This document shows positions 1 through 8,593 of a stretch of 64,000 bases of DNA, piece by piece (the first letter of the stretch is position 1; the number at the start of each line of letters is the position of its first letter). The notes under the pieces are model-generated. The model did not search any database and had not been told where the DNA came from. It saw only the letters and a list, made by a program, of their open reading frames with translations. The position numbers were made by a program, and so were the translations under genes. The stretch comes from Bradyrhizobium diazoefficiens (GTDB lineage: Bacteria; Pseudomonadota; Alphaproteobacteria; Rhizobiales; Xanthobacteraceae), in contig NZ_JAENXS010000002.1 of the NCBI RefSeq assembly GCF_016612535.1, positions 2,232,001-2,296,000 on the forward strand. The letters run 5' to 3'.

Positions 1-2
1 TG

Positions 3-1406
3 CTAGACTCCGAGGCTGCGCACGTCTGCGATATGCCCGGCGATGGCGGCAGCCACCGCCATCGCCGGACTCGCGAGATGGGTGCGAGCCCCCGGTCCCT
101 GACGGCCGACGAAGTTTCGGTTTGAGGTCGAGACCGATCGCTGACCGGCCGGAATCGTCTCGCCATTCGCCGCAAGGCACATTGAGCAGCCAGGCTCCCG
201 CCATTCGAAGCCGGCTTCGGTGAACACACGGTGAAGCCCTTCGGCCTCGGCTTGCCGCTTGATAGCCTCTGAACCCGGCACGACCCAGGCACGCACGGTC
301 GGCGCGACCCGGCGTCCGCGGGCGATCTCGGCTGCCGAGCGTAGGTCGGATATGCGACTGTTGGTACAAGAGCCGATGAAAACCCAATCCACGGGCGTAC
401 CCGCAATCGGCTTACCGGGCTCAAGCCCCATATAGGCCAGCGCTGCGATCGCAGCAGTTCGCTTGCTGGTTTGGGCCATGGCGCCGGGATCAGGAATTAC
501 GCCGTCGATCGGCAGCACCTGTTCGGGACTTGTACCCCAGGTCACATGCGGCGCGATGCGGCCAACGTCGATCTCGACCTCTCGATCAAACTCCGCATCA
601 ACATCTGACGTGAGAGTGCGCCAATAGCCGAGTGCGCGATCCCAAAGCTCCCCGCTCGGCGCGAATCTGCGCTCCTTCAGATACGCGAAGGTTGTGTCGT
701 CCGGCGCGACCATTCCCATCTTCGCACCCAGTTCGATCGATAGATTGCAGATCGTCAGCCGACCCTCGATGCCCATGTTGCGGATCGCACTGCCTGCATA
801 CTCTACGGCATAGCCGTTGCCTCCGGCGGCCCCGATCGTTCCGATCAGATGCAGGATGAGGTCCTTCGACGTCACCCCGGGACCCATGGCCCCCTCGAAG
901 CAGACGCGCATCGTCTTCGGTCGCGGCTGCACCAATGTTTGCGTCGCAAGCACGTGAATGAGCTCCGTCGACCCAATTCCGAACGCCAGGGCTCCCATCG
1001 CGCCCTGCGTACAGGTGTGGCTATCACCGCAAACGAGAAGGACACCCGGCAATGTCAGTCCAAGCTCGGGTCCGATGACGTGGACGATACCCTGCCCAGG
1101 CTCACCGACATCGAACATGCGCACACCGGCCGCACGAGCCCCTGCACGCAGGCCGTCGAGGAGGCGAACGCCGGTTTCCGTCGTACCGGCGCGCCCCTGT
1201 GCACTCGAAATGGCATGGTCGGCCGTTGCGAAGGTTAGCTCGGGATTGCGGATGCGCAGTCCTCGCTGGTGCACGTCGCGCATCGCCGCAGGTCCTCCGA
1301 GATCGTGCATCATGTGACGGTCGATGTGCAACAGGAAGAAGTTGTCGCCAAGATCGGCGACGACGTGATCGTCCCATATCTTCTGGAACATGGCTCTGCC
1401 AGCCAT
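3..1406 (-). CDS. Aconitase-family isomerase/hydratase, LeuC-like large subunit
   Basis: Complete 467-residue protein of the 3-isopropylmalate dehydratase large-subunit family, cytoplasmic, carrying a [4Fe-4S] cluster. The three cluster cysteines are visible: Cys347 in GSCTNSR and Cys407/Cys410 in GCSMC. The C-terminal block SNRNFVGRQGPGARTHLASP is typical of LeuC. The N-terminus (RHMMHDLGG) differs from housekeeping LeuC, so a paralogue acting on another C5-C6 hydroxy-dicarboxylate (for example citramalate or a methylmalate) is as likely as leucine synthesis. No small subunit (LeuD) lies next to it inside the window; it could sit just beyond the left edge, downstream on this strand. Divergent from the crotonase at 1662, with a palindrome at 1527-1540 between them. 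Confidence 0.9.
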   Translation of the reverse strand: MAGRAMFQKIWDDHVVADLGDNFFLLHIDRHMMHDLGGPAAMRDVHQRGLRIRNPELTFATADHAISSAQGRAGTTETGVRLLDGLRAGARAAGVRMFDVGEPGQGIVHVIGPELGLTLPGVLLVCGDSHTCTQGAMGALAFGIGSTELIHVLATQTLVQPRPKTMRVCFEGAMGPGVTSKDLILHLIGTIGAAGGNGYAVEYAGSAIRNMGIEGRLTICNLSIELGAKMGMVAPDDTTFAYLKERRFAPSGELWDRALGYWRTLTSDVDAEFDREVEIDVGRIAPHVTWGTSPEQVLPIDGVIPDPGAMAQTSKRTAAIAALAYMGLEPGKPIAGTPVDWVFIGSCTNSRISDLRSAAEIARGRRVAPTVRAWVVPGSEAIKRQAEAEGLHRVFTEAGFEWREPGCSMCLAANGETIPAGQRSVSTSNRNFVGRQGPGARTHLASPAMAVAAAIAGHIADVRSLGV

Positions 1407-1526
1407 CCTGATCCTACCCTCTTCCTGCTTGCCTATTGTCTCGCCAACCGGCGACCGCTTCTTCCGGGCCAGACACTAATGCTTCTGACCAAGTTTCACA
1501 TCCTTTGGCATGAGCCGAGGCCAAAC

Positions 1527-1540
1527 ATCACGTATGTGAT
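1527..1540. promoter_or_regulatory. 14-bp palindrome, putative IclR-type operator (copy 1)
   Basis: Sequence ATCACGTATGTGAT lies midway between the divergent starts at 1406 and 1662, about 121 bp from each. It differs at one base from the perfect palindrome at 25941-25954. Assignment to the IclR regulator at 23980 is inferred from the copy next to that gene. Confidence 0.5.
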
Positions 1541-1661
1541 TATGCGGCCAAATCCGCAGATTGGATGCGGGCCTCGCAGACCTCGCACTCCATCGCGTTT
1601 ACCTCACCGACGCGGCGTGCCACGATGCGATCAGAATTTGTGGTGCAAAGAGAGCAAACGG

Positions 1662-2558
1662 ATGGCCTACGAGCAGATCAAGTACGAGGTCGAGGACCAG
1701 ATTCTCACGATCACGCTGAACCGGCCCGACAAGCTCAACACTTACACCTACGCCATGCAGTCCGAGCTCATCAGCGCATTCGATCGCGCCGACGAGGACG
1801 ACACCATCCGCGCCATCATTGTCACTGGCGCCGGGCGCGCCTTCTGCGCCGGCTCTGATCTGTCCGAAGGCAGCAAAACCTTCGATCAAGCCGCTCGGGC
1901 GGATCGCAAGACCGCGCCCCAGCTCCCGAACGGCGACGTGGAGTGGAGCCACGAAGCGGTGCGCGACGGCGGCGGCCGGCTAACGCTGCGCATCTTCAAG
2001 AGCCTCAAACCGGTGATCGCCGCCGTCAACGGCCCCGCTGTGGGCATCGGCCTCACCATGCAGCTTGCCATGGACATCCGCATCGCGGCCGACAACGCCC
2101 GCTTCGGCTTCGTGTTCTCACGCCGCGGCATTGTGCCCGAGGCGTGTTCAAGCTGGTTTCTGCCTCGCATTGTCGGCATCGCGCAGGCGCTGGAGTGGAC
2201 CTATTCGGGTCGTGTGTTTCAGGCGAGTGAGGCGCTCGCCGGCCGCCTGATCAGCCGCGTCGTGCCACCGGATGAACTGCTGGCGACGGCGCGAGAACTT
2301 GCCCGCGAGATCGCAGTCAACGCCGCACCGGTGTCGATTGCACTGACCCGGCAAATGATGTGGCGCATGCTTGGTGCCGACGATCCGATGGAAGCACATA
2401 AGATCGACAGCCGCGCCATGTATTTCCGTGGCGCCGCTGCCGATGTGCGCGAGGGCGTGACGGCCTTCCTGGAGAAGCGGCCGGCCGTGTTCACCGACAG
2501 GGTTTCCGAAGACATGCCGCCATACTTTCCCTGGTGGCAGGAGCGAGACTACAAATAG
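1662..2558 (+). CDS. Crotonase-family protein (enoyl-CoA hydratase/isomerase-like)
   Basis: A 298-residue crotonase fold acting on a CoA thioester. The N-terminal ITLNRPDKLN and the oxyanion-hole loop AFCAGSDLSEG are clear. The two glutamates of classical enoyl-CoA hydratase are not at their usual places (Thr and Phe occupy those positions). Instead an acidic residue sits in GIVPEACSSW, the arrangement seen in delta3,delta2-enoyl-CoA isomerases of the Eci1/ECI2 kind, so isomerase or another crotonase reaction is more likely than hydration. The start is the ATG before AYEQIKYE; the frame is open further upstream, but those residues do not look coding. Divergent from the leuC-like gene, convergent with the crotonase at 2597. 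Confidence 0.85.
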   Translation: MAYEQIKYEVEDQILTITLNRPDKLNTYTYAMQSELISAFDRADEDDTIRAIIVTGAGRAFCAGSDLSEGSKTFDQAARADRKTAPQLPNGDVEWSHEAVRDGGGRLTLRIFKSLKPVIAAVNGPAVGIGLTMQLAMDIRIAADNARFGFVFSRRGIVPEACSSWFLPRIVGIAQALEWTYSGRVFQASEALAGRLISRVVPPDELLATARELAREIAVNAAPVSIALTRQMMWRMLGADDPMEAHKIDSRAMYFRGAAADVREGVTAFLEKRPAVFTDRVSEDMPPYFPWWQERDYK

Positions 2559-2561
2559 ATC

Positions 2562-2595
2562 GCACCCCAGGGGTGCCATTCGTGGCGAGCCACGA
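2562..2595. terminator. Two tandem hairpins between convergent genes
   Basis: GCACC/GGTGC (2562-2566 with 2572-2576) and TCGTGG/CCACGA (2580-2585 with 2590-2595) form two short stems in the gap between the convergent crotonase genes. There is no T-tract, so intrinsic termination is only possible, not shown. Confidence 0.35.
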
Positions 2596-2596
2596 G

Positions 2597-3382
2597 CTAT
2601 GTCGTTCGACCCTGACCAGGATTTCGCTCGCCCGCCGAAAACCGCGAAAAGCCCTCGTCCTGGGCCGCGCTCAATGAACGGATCCGGGCGTTCGTGGACA
2701 AACCATATTCGAAGGCCTGACGCCAGCCGGAGATCGACGCCGGAATCGTGTCCAGAGCGCGCTTGCTCTCCGAGAGCGCGACGGCATCGAACGCGCTGAC
2801 GATCTTCGCCAGGCGATCGGCCTCGTCCATCAGTCCCGCAAGCGGCACGGAGCGATTGACCATTCCCCACGCTTCCGCGGTGCGGCCGTCAATCCGTTGG
2901 GCCGTCAACACCAGCCAGGCCGCACGTTTGGCGGTGAGCTGGATCTGCGCTCCGGGCCCCGAGAATTGCGGGTACGCCCCGAAACCAATTTCCGGCATTC
3001 CAATTTCGACCTCGTGGGCGGCAACGGCCAGGTCGCAGACGCTGACGAGCGTCGCACCGCCGCCGAGAGCGATCCCATTGACGGCGGCGATGAAGACCGC
3101 GGGATGCTCCCGGATCGCAATCAATACTTCAATCCAGTCGGACCGGGGATCGGGCGCCGTTCCCGCCTCCGCGTCGGCGCGCGCTTCCTTCAGATCGACA
3201 CCCGAGCAGAACGTGTCGCCGGAGCCGGTCACCACGATGGCTCGGCATTCAGCACGAAGGGACGTCAGGGCGTCGAGAAGTTCGCGACGCCCGGCGCGGT
3301 TCAGCGCGTTCTTCTTTTCCGGTCGATTGAGACCGACGATGGCATAGCCGGGACGTTGTTCGACAGTCACGAGGGAGGACAT
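2597..3382 (-). CDS. Enoyl-CoA hydratase/isomerase family protein
   Basis: A 261-residue crotonase. NRPEKKNALN and DTFCSGVDL mark the CoA-binding and oxyanion-hole regions, and GIALGGGATL is the second oxyanion loop. Of the two classical hydratase glutamates, the second (in GMPEIGFG) is present while the first is replaced by Thr, so hydratase activity is uncertain. A ribosome site AAGGAG lies six bases before the ATG. It is the last gene of the minus-strand series from the aldehyde dehydrogenase at 8471 down to here, a group that looks like a catabolic operon with gaps of 18 to 125 bases. Confidence 0.88.
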   Translation of the reverse strand: MSSLVTVEQRPGYAIVGLNRPEKKNALNRAGRRELLDALTSLRAECRAIVVTGSGDTFCSGVDLKEARADAEAGTAPDPRSDWIEVLIAIREHPAVFIAAVNGIALGGGATLVSVCDLAVAAHEVEIGMPEIGFGAYPQFSGPGAQIQLTAKRAAWLVLTAQRIDGRTAEAWGMVNRSVPLAGLMDEADRLAKIVSAFDAVALSESKRALDTIPASISGWRQAFEYGLSTNARIRSLSAAQDEGFSRFSAGERNPGQGRTT

Positions 3383-3507
3383 TCAGCGCTCCTTGGTTAG
3401 TGGACGAAGACCGTGGCGGCGCGCTCGAGCCCCGGCCCTGGGTCGATAGGCCGTGTCGAACTTTCGAACTGGCAGGAGCGCGACCGCCTCAATCAGGGAT
3501 CATCCGT

Positions 3508-4182
3508 CTAGACCTGCAAATGCTTCGCGAAGAAGCCCAAGCTGCGCGGCCAGGCGATATCGGAGCTCGCCTTGTCGTAGCTGGCCCGCGCGTCGCAATG
3601 AAAACCATGGTCCGCGCCCGGATAGGTGAAGACTTCGACATCCGGCTGCTTGGCCTTGATCGTCCCGACGTCGGTTAGCGGAATGTGGGCATCCTTCTCG
3701 CCAAAATGGAGCTGCGTTGGCACCTTTGGCTGCTCGTCGGCAAAGTGTACGATGCCGCCGCCGTAGTAGCCGACCGCGGCCGAAACACTCGTCAACCGGG
3801 CTGCCGCCAGATAGGCGATCACGCCCCCTAGGCAAAAGCCGATGATGCCAACCGGTCCGGCAGGCCTCGCCGCGTCGATCGTTGCCTGCGTGTCGCGCAG
3901 ATACGCCGCCCAATCCGGATTGCCGACGAACTTCAAAGCATTCTCGATTTCATCGGGCGAATAGCCGCTCTGAAAATCTGGCTCGGTGCGGTCGAAGATG
4001 GACGGCGCGAACGCGACATAGCCCTCCTTCGCGAGCCGGTCGCAGATCAAGCGGATGTGGTGGTTGACGCCGAAGATTTCCTGGATCACGACGATCGCGC
4101 CCTTGGGGGCACCGGCCGGATCGGCGCGATAGCAGCCGAACTGAAAACCATCTGATGCCGTCAGTTTAACGTCTTGTCCCAT
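3508..4182 (-). CDS. Dienelactone hydrolase family protein (copy 1)
   Basis: A 224-residue alpha/beta hydrolase of the dienelactone hydrolase family, usually a cytoplasmic hydrolase of lactones or related esters. The nucleophile elbow GFCLGG carries Cys in place of Ser, as expected for this family. The acid is probably the Asp in FGEKDAHIP and the base the His in YPGADHGFHC. It is followed by a crotonase and preceded by a second family member at 4288; identity between the two is modest, so they probably act on different substrates or steps. AAGGA precedes the ATG. Confidence 0.9.
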   Translation of the reverse strand: MGQDVKLTASDGFQFGCYRADPAGAPKGAIVVIQEIFGVNHHIRLICDRLAKEGYVAFAPSIFDRTEPDFQSGYSPDEIENALKFVGNPDWAAYLRDTQATIDAARPAGPVGIIGFCLGGVIAYLAAARLTSVSAAVGYYGGGIVHFADEQPKVPTQLHFGEKDAHIPLTDVGTIKAKQPDVEVFTYPGADHGFHCDARASYDKASSDIAWPRSLGFFAKHLQV

Positions 4183-4287
4183 AACTGATCCTTCTTTTGA
4201 GGTTGTACTAAGTCATATTTGCCATGACGGTGTGCGTCCGTTGCCGTCACATGTGGTTGGTTGGGGGCGCCGATCTGCGCGAGCTGC

Positions 4288-4986
4288 CTAGGCGAGATGG
4301 CGAGCGAAGAACGTGGTGATGCGGCCTCGTGCGTCAGCGGCGTCCTGGTCTTTGTAGCTCGACCCCAGAACGACACCGAGGACTCCGATCAGGCCCTTGT
4401 GATCGTCCATAAAGGAGTGCCCGGCGTCAGGATATTCCTTGACGTCGTGGTCGACCTGCTGACGCTCGAGCGCACCTTGCAGCCGCGGTGCCGCGCCTTT
4501 CAGCGTCCAGTCGCGCTTGCCAAAGCTCGCGACCATCGGACAGGCACCATTCAGGATCGCATCGATATCGTTCGGGACGGAGCCATAATTGGGCGCAACT
4601 GCCGAAAAGCCATGGCCGGCCGCCAGGAGGATTGCAAAAGCACCACTGGCGCAGAAGCCGACAACTCCGGTTTTGCCCGTGCAATCCTCGCGGCCTACGA
4701 GCCACTGCCTGACGGCATCGACATCGTCGAATGCCGCTCCCCTTCGCGCCGTAAGGTCCACCATCAGGGCGCGGATACAACGGAGCCGCCCGCCCCAGGA
4801 AAACAGGTCCGGCGCCACCGCAACATACCCTTCCCTCGCCAACCAATCGGCATGGCCACGTGTGACGTCGGTCAGGCCGAAGATGTCATGGAGCACGATG
4901 ACGCCGGGCCACGGTCCCTCGCCTTGCGGCGTGGCGACGTAGCTCTTGAGCCGATGGTGCGGCGTTGAAATCGATGTCTCGGTCAT
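4288..4986 (-). CDS. Dienelactone hydrolase family protein (copy 2)
   Basis: A 232-residue dienelactone-hydrolase-like protein. The nucleophile region is GFCASGAF, with the catalytic Cys kept although the second Gly of the GxCxGG signature is Ser. The Asp in FGKRDWTL and His in YPDAGHSFMD complete the triad. The start at MTETSIS is chosen because AGGAGA lies four bases upstream; a longer frame adds ten residues without a ribosome site. It is adjacent to the copy at 3508. An unusual Trp-Gly-Gly insertion (LFSWGGRLRC) follows the second beta-alpha unit. Confidence 0.88.
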   Translation of the reverse strand: MTETSISTPHHRLKSYVATPQGEGPWPGVIVLHDIFGLTDVTRGHADWLAREGYVAVAPDLFSWGGRLRCIRALMVDLTARRGAAFDDVDAVRQWLVGREDCTGKTGVVGFCASGAFAILLAAGHGFSAVAPNYGSVPNDIDAILNGACPMVASFGKRDWTLKGAAPRLQGALERQQVDHDVKEYPDAGHSFMDDHKGLIGVLGVVLGSSYKDQDAADARGRITTFFARHLA

Positions 4987-5061
4987 GTCGTCTCCTGAGA
5001 ACGGATGGTGGCGCACGGCTCCAACGCAGGCGGGGTAGGTGTCATCACACAGCGGCGCGCT

Positions 5062-5424
5062 TCACTTGACCGGCGTCGGTTGATAGCTCAGGAGACGCCA
5101 TTGCCCACCAGAGTTGCGAACGACGGCCAGGAAACGGTTGTCCAGGATCAACGGCGCGCCGTTGAGCAGTCCACGCGCCTTCATGCGGCCGCGAAGAAGC
5201 GCCACCTCCGAGAGCACCAGCGTGCCTTGTTCCTCGATCGAGATCGATTCATAGCGAAAGTATCCGCTCCGCACCTTCGCCAGGTAGGATTCCTTGCCAT
5301 CCGTTGCTGCGTTTGAATGCGCGTAGACCAGCAGATCGTCCAGGACTTCGCGCAACACGGCGATGTCAGCCTGCTTCATCGCCTCGTACCGGCGCCGCTC
5401 CATGTCTGCAATCGCTTGTTCCAT
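5062..5424 (-). CDS. NTF2/SnoaL-fold small protein (DUF4440-like)
   Basis: A protein of about 120 residues with the alternating helix and beta-sheet pattern of the NTF2-like superfamily: an N-terminal helix (MEQAIADMERRRYEAMKQAD), then beta strands ending in GGQWRLLSYQPTPV. That ending is typical of DUF4440-type proteins, which include ketosteroid-isomerase-like enzymes and binding proteins. The ATG at 5424 is preferred because AGGAAGAAGG precedes it; a GTG at 5445 is in frame. Reaction unknown; it may isomerise or bind an intermediate made by the neighbouring hydrolases. Confidence 0.75.
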   Translation of the reverse strand: MEQAIADMERRRYEAMKQADIAVLREVLDDLLVYAHSNAATDGKESYLAKVRSGYFRYESISIEEQGTLVLSEVALLRGRMKARGLLNGAPLILDNRFLAVVRNSGGQWRLLSYQPTPVK

Positions 5425-5539
5425 GAAGCCTTCTTCCTTCAGCACCGGCTATCCTGCATCCACGCGATCAAAGGAGCGTTCACACAGCGACGAAATCCAG
5501 CCGAGGCGAGCGCGCCGGCGGAGCGACATCTCTATCTCG

Positions 5540-6088
5540 TCACGCCGAGGCAACGGGAGGCGCGAAGACAATCTCCTTGGCAGCCCGCGGTATGAAGTCG
5601 ACGGCATTTGGCGCTCCCTCTTCACGCCACATCTCGTAGGCGATTTCGCGCACGATCTTGCCGTCCTTCATCTCGAAGAGGTGGGTCAGGCGCACGGCAA
5701 GCTCGGACCCGACAGGATAGGGAATGTTGGGCATTTCGTTGCCTACCACGGTGATGTAGCCAATCTGGTCGTCAAACACGAATTGCTCGGTTGCGAAGCG
5801 GCGCAGCGGCACCACGCGTCGATAGGCGACAGTGCGGAAGATCGCGCGATAGGCTTCGAGGATCTCTTTCTTGTCGTTCATCACGATACCGCGCGTGGGC
5901 GCTTCCCAGCTGATCGTATCGCCATAAAGCGCGATCGCCTTCTCGACGGTTTCAGGCGTCTCGTTATGGAAATGCGCTTCGACCACTTTCAGATTGCGCG
6001 CGACGATCTGCTCACGCGTCAGTGCGCTGTCCGGAATCGTCGTGTCGACCGATATCGGTCCTTCTATGGTACGCTCAACACCCGCCAT
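5540..6088 (-). CDS. NTF2-like (SnoaL-type) protein
   Basis: A 182-residue NTF2-superfamily protein. The central region (IALYGDTISWEAPTRG) and the strands ending in HLFEMKDGKIVREIAYEMWR match the SnoaL/limonene-epoxide-hydrolase-like cone fold, in which a pocket holds a hydrophobic substrate. GGAGGAG lies just before the ATG. It sits 19 bases after the FAH-family gene and upstream of another NTF2-like gene, so two such proteins stand side by side in one operon. Specific activity cannot be read from the sequence. Confidence 0.8.
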   Translation of the reverse strand: MAGVERTIEGPISVDTTIPDSALTREQIVARNLKVVEAHFHNETPETVEKAIALYGDTISWEAPTRGIVMNDKKEILEAYRAIFRTVAYRRVVPLRRFATEQFVFDDQIGYITVVGNEMPNIPYPVGSELAVRLTHLFEMKDGKIVREIAYEMWREEGAPNAVDFIPRAAKEIVFAPPVASA

Positions 6089-6107
6089 TTGCTCCTCCCG
6101 TTCTTGT

Positions 6108-6971
6108 TCACTTACGATACGTGCTGTCGACGATCTTGTTCGTGATGCTGCCGATTCCTTCGACCCACGACGTGAGCAAGGCGCCTGGCTTCATGTAGAT
6201 CCGCGGTTTGCGGCCGATGCCCACACCATCCGGCGTTCCCGTCAGGATGACGTCGCCTGGCCGCAGCGTGACGTGGCGCGACGTGAAGGCGATGAGCTGT
6301 GGAACGCTGAACACCATGTCTGCCGTGGTGCCGCGCTGCATGACATCGCCGTCTACGATCGTCTCGAGCTTCAAGTTTGCGACCGAAATGGCATCCGCCG
6401 TGACAACGAACGAACCGATGGGGCAACTCTTGTCCACATTCTTGCCAAGAGCCCACTGCCCAGTACTCAGCGTGACCGACTGAAGCTGGGCCGCGCGGCC
6501 GCTGACATCGTTTGCGACCGTATATCCGAACACGTTCTCTGCCGCCGTCTTTTCATCGGCATCGATGGTCGTGGCACCCACGATGGCGGCCAGCTCGACT
6601 TCCCAGTCCAGTCCGTCCGGTTCGGCGACCGGGACGGGTATCTCCGTTCCATTGACGACGAGCTCGGATGCCCATCGCGCGAACAGATTTGGGAAGGTTG
6701 GCGTCGGCAGGTTCGCTTCGGCGCCGTGCTTGACGTAGTTGATGGCTGCGCAAACAATCTTGGCGTCGCGCGGCACCGGCGGTGCGAGCGTCAGCTCGGT
6801 GAGCCGGATTTCGCCCTCGCGGAGCCCCGAGGCCCGCTGCCTCCAGCCGGACAGATCCTCGTAGAACGCATCAGTTGACGCGAGCGGCGCGACCTTGTTG
6901 TCGATCACGACGCCCATCATACGGTCCTGCGGATCGCGCCCACCGGTTTTGACGTAACCAACAAAGCGCAT
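6108..6971 (-). CDS. Fumarylacetoacetate hydrolase (FAH) family protein
   Basis: A 287-residue member of the FAH family (hydrolases, hydratases, decarboxylases and oxalocrotonate-type enzymes of ring-cleavage pathways). Metal ligands are visible as the Glu pair in DWEVELAAIVG and the Asp in GYTVANDVSGR; GKNVDKSCPIG and GTPDGVGIG are family signatures. A short N-terminal domain of about 70 residues precedes the catalytic domain. It lies 18 bases after the aldehyde dehydrogenase gene, and a strong GGAGG site precedes its ATG. The likely role is cleavage or hydration of a 2-oxo or beta-diketo acid in the same pathway. Confidence 0.92.
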   Translation of the reverse strand: MRFVGYVKTGGRDPQDRMMGVVIDNKVAPLASTDAFYEDLSGWRQRASGLREGEIRLTELTLAPPVPRDAKIVCAAINYVKHGAEANLPTPTFPNLFARWASELVVNGTEIPVPVAEPDGLDWEVELAAIVGATTIDADEKTAAENVFGYTVANDVSGRAAQLQSVTLSTGQWALGKNVDKSCPIGSFVVTADAISVANLKLETIVDGDVMQRGTTADMVFSVPQLIAFTSRHVTLRPGDVILTGTPDGVGIGRKPRIYMKPGALLTSWVEGIGSITNKIVDSTYRK

Positions 6972-6989
6972 GATGTCGTCCTCCGATCG

Positions 6990-8471
6990 CTAGTTCGGTC
7001 TCGGAAAGGCGAGATCGACTTTGCTGGCGTTGGCGTCCGGCCAGCGAGCTGAGACGGTCTTGGTTCGCGTGTGAAAGGCAATCGCACCGGGACCGAACAG
7101 TTTCGTCTCGGTGAAGGCACTGTCCTTCCAGCCGGCGAAGTTGTGAAAAAACACCGGGAACGGAATCGGCACATTGACGCCGACCTGACCGGCCTCGACT
7201 TCGTCCACGAAACGACGAGCAAGGCCGCCGTCGCTGGTGAAGATCGCCGCTCCATTGCCGAGCGGGTGCCCCGCAATGATCGCGACGGCGTCCTGGTAAC
7301 TGGCGGCACGGACGACCGATAGCACCGGGCCAAACAATTCATCGGAATGCACGGCCATCCCGGGGCGCACGTGATCCACCAAACTCGGACCGAGATACCA
7401 GCCCTCCCCCTTCGTCACGACGTCGCGACCGTCGGCCACGACTGTCGCGCCCTCCGAAGCGGCGTTGGCGAGATATGACACGATACGGTCGCGGCTTTCG
7501 GCCGTAATCAGCGGGCCGACCTCGGTTCCTGCTTCAGACGGATCGCCGGTACGCAACTTCGCGACCCGATCCTTGATCTTTTGGACAAGCGCATCACCGA
7601 TTGTCCCGACGGCGACTACCACGGAAACCGCCATGCAACGCTGCCCTGCCGCGCCATAGGCAGCGGAGACCGCCGCATCCGCGGCAAGATCCAAATCGGC
7701 ATCCGGCAGGACAACCATGTGGTTCTTGCCGCCGCCAAACGCCTGCACCCGCTTGTTGCGGCTGACGCCGGCGATTCGAATGGCTTTCGCGACCGGCGTC
7801 GAACCGACAAAGCTGATGCCGGCGACGTCGGGGTGCTCGACCAAATGGTCCACGATTGCTTTGCCGCCGAGCACCACGTTGAGAACGCCTGGTGGCAGGC
7901 CCGCGCCTGCGAATATCTCGGCTAGGCGAAGCGTTGCCGAGGGATCGCGGTCGCTCGGCTTGAGGACGACGGTGTTGCCGCAGGCGAGCGCCATCGCGCT
8001 TTGCACGACTGGGATCAGCACCGGGAAGTTAAAGGGACTGATCGCCGCGACCACGCCGATCGGAAAGCGAACCTCCGTCGCGTCGACGCCACGCGATACG
8101 CTTGGGCTGAACGCGCCACCGTACCAGCTTCCGATCGACGCCAACTGGCCCAGCACCTCGATGGCACGGTCGACCTCGGCGCCAGCATCCGCGGGCGTCT
8201 TGCCGAGTTCGGCAACAACAATGTCGACGACCTCATCACGGGTACTCTTGAGCGCCGCACGCATGTCGAGCATGACGGTCGCGCGATTTTGCAGTCCCTG
8301 CGACGACCAGGCCGGAAAGGCAGCACGGGCGGCGGCGACGGCTCGATCGACCTCAGCCGACGTCCCGATGGCCGCAATGGCGGTGGGCTTTCCGTTCGAC
8401 GGATTGAAGACCTGCGAACCGCTGTCGGCCGGGAAACGTTCACCTGCGATGAAATGGCCGACGTGCTTCAT
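6990..8471 (-). CDS. mmsA: CoA-acylating methylmalonate-semialdehyde dehydrogenase-like
   Basis: A 493-residue aldehyde dehydrogenase of the MmsA type, which oxidises (methyl)malonate semialdehyde to propionyl-CoA or acetyl-CoA with NAD and CoA. Seen: PFNFPVLIP, the stretch FGGGKNHMVVLPDADLD characteristic of this subfamily, and the catalytic Cys in AAGQRCMAVS. The start MKHVGHFIAG is chosen because GGGGAGAAGAG precedes it; the frame runs 41 codons further upstream through the palindrome and is probably not coding there. First gene of the operon down to 2597. Its promoter carries the 32-bp palindrome at 8562-8593. Exact substrate is inferred. Confidence 0.88.
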   Translation of the reverse strand: MKHVGHFIAGERFPADSGSQVFNPSNGKPTAIAAIGTSAEVDRAVAAARAAFPAWSSQGLQNRATVMLDMRAALKSTRDEVVDIVVAELGKTPADAGAEVDRAIEVLGQLASIGSWYGGAFSPSVSRGVDATEVRFPIGVVAAISPFNFPVLIPVVQSAMALACGNTVVLKPSDRDPSATLRLAEIFAGAGLPPGVLNVVLGGKAIVDHLVEHPDVAGISFVGSTPVAKAIRIAGVSRNKRVQAFGGGKNHMVVLPDADLDLAADAAVSAAYGAAGQRCMAVSVVVAVGTIGDALVQKIKDRVAKLRTGDPSEAGTEVGPLITAESRDRIVSYLANAASEGATVVADGRDVVTKGEGWYLGPSLVDHVRPGMAVHSDELFGPVLSVVRAASYQDAVAIIAGHPLGNGAAIFTSDGGLARRFVDEVEAGQVGVNVPIPFPVFFHNFAGWKDSAFTETKLFGPGAIAFHTRTKTVSARWPDANASKVDLAFPRPN

Positions 8472-8561
8472 TGCTCTTCTCCCCGACTGCGCTGCCACGC
8501 GGCTGCCGGTGCTTGCCGTCTTGGCCTGCGCGCTCTTGACCCCTCCGACTAAACCATAATT

Positions 8562-8593
8562 TGTACGACACGTCAATATTGACATGTCGTACA
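8562..8593. promoter_or_regulatory. 32-bp near-perfect palindrome, putative TetR operator
   Basis: The left arm TGTACGACACGTCAAT is mirrored by ATTGACATGTCGTACA; 15 of 16 base pairs are symmetric. It lies 91 bp upstream of the mmsA-like start and overlaps the last codons of the NTF2-like gene at 8573. The nearest regulator is the TetR protein at 9283. A degenerate copy lies at 12916-12947. Confidence 0.6.

Noticed and set aside
4204..4234. Stretch resembling the 32-bp palindrome (TTGTAC ... GTCA ... CATGAC)
   Set aside because: Alignment needs gaps and the symmetry is poor, so it was not counted as an operator copy.
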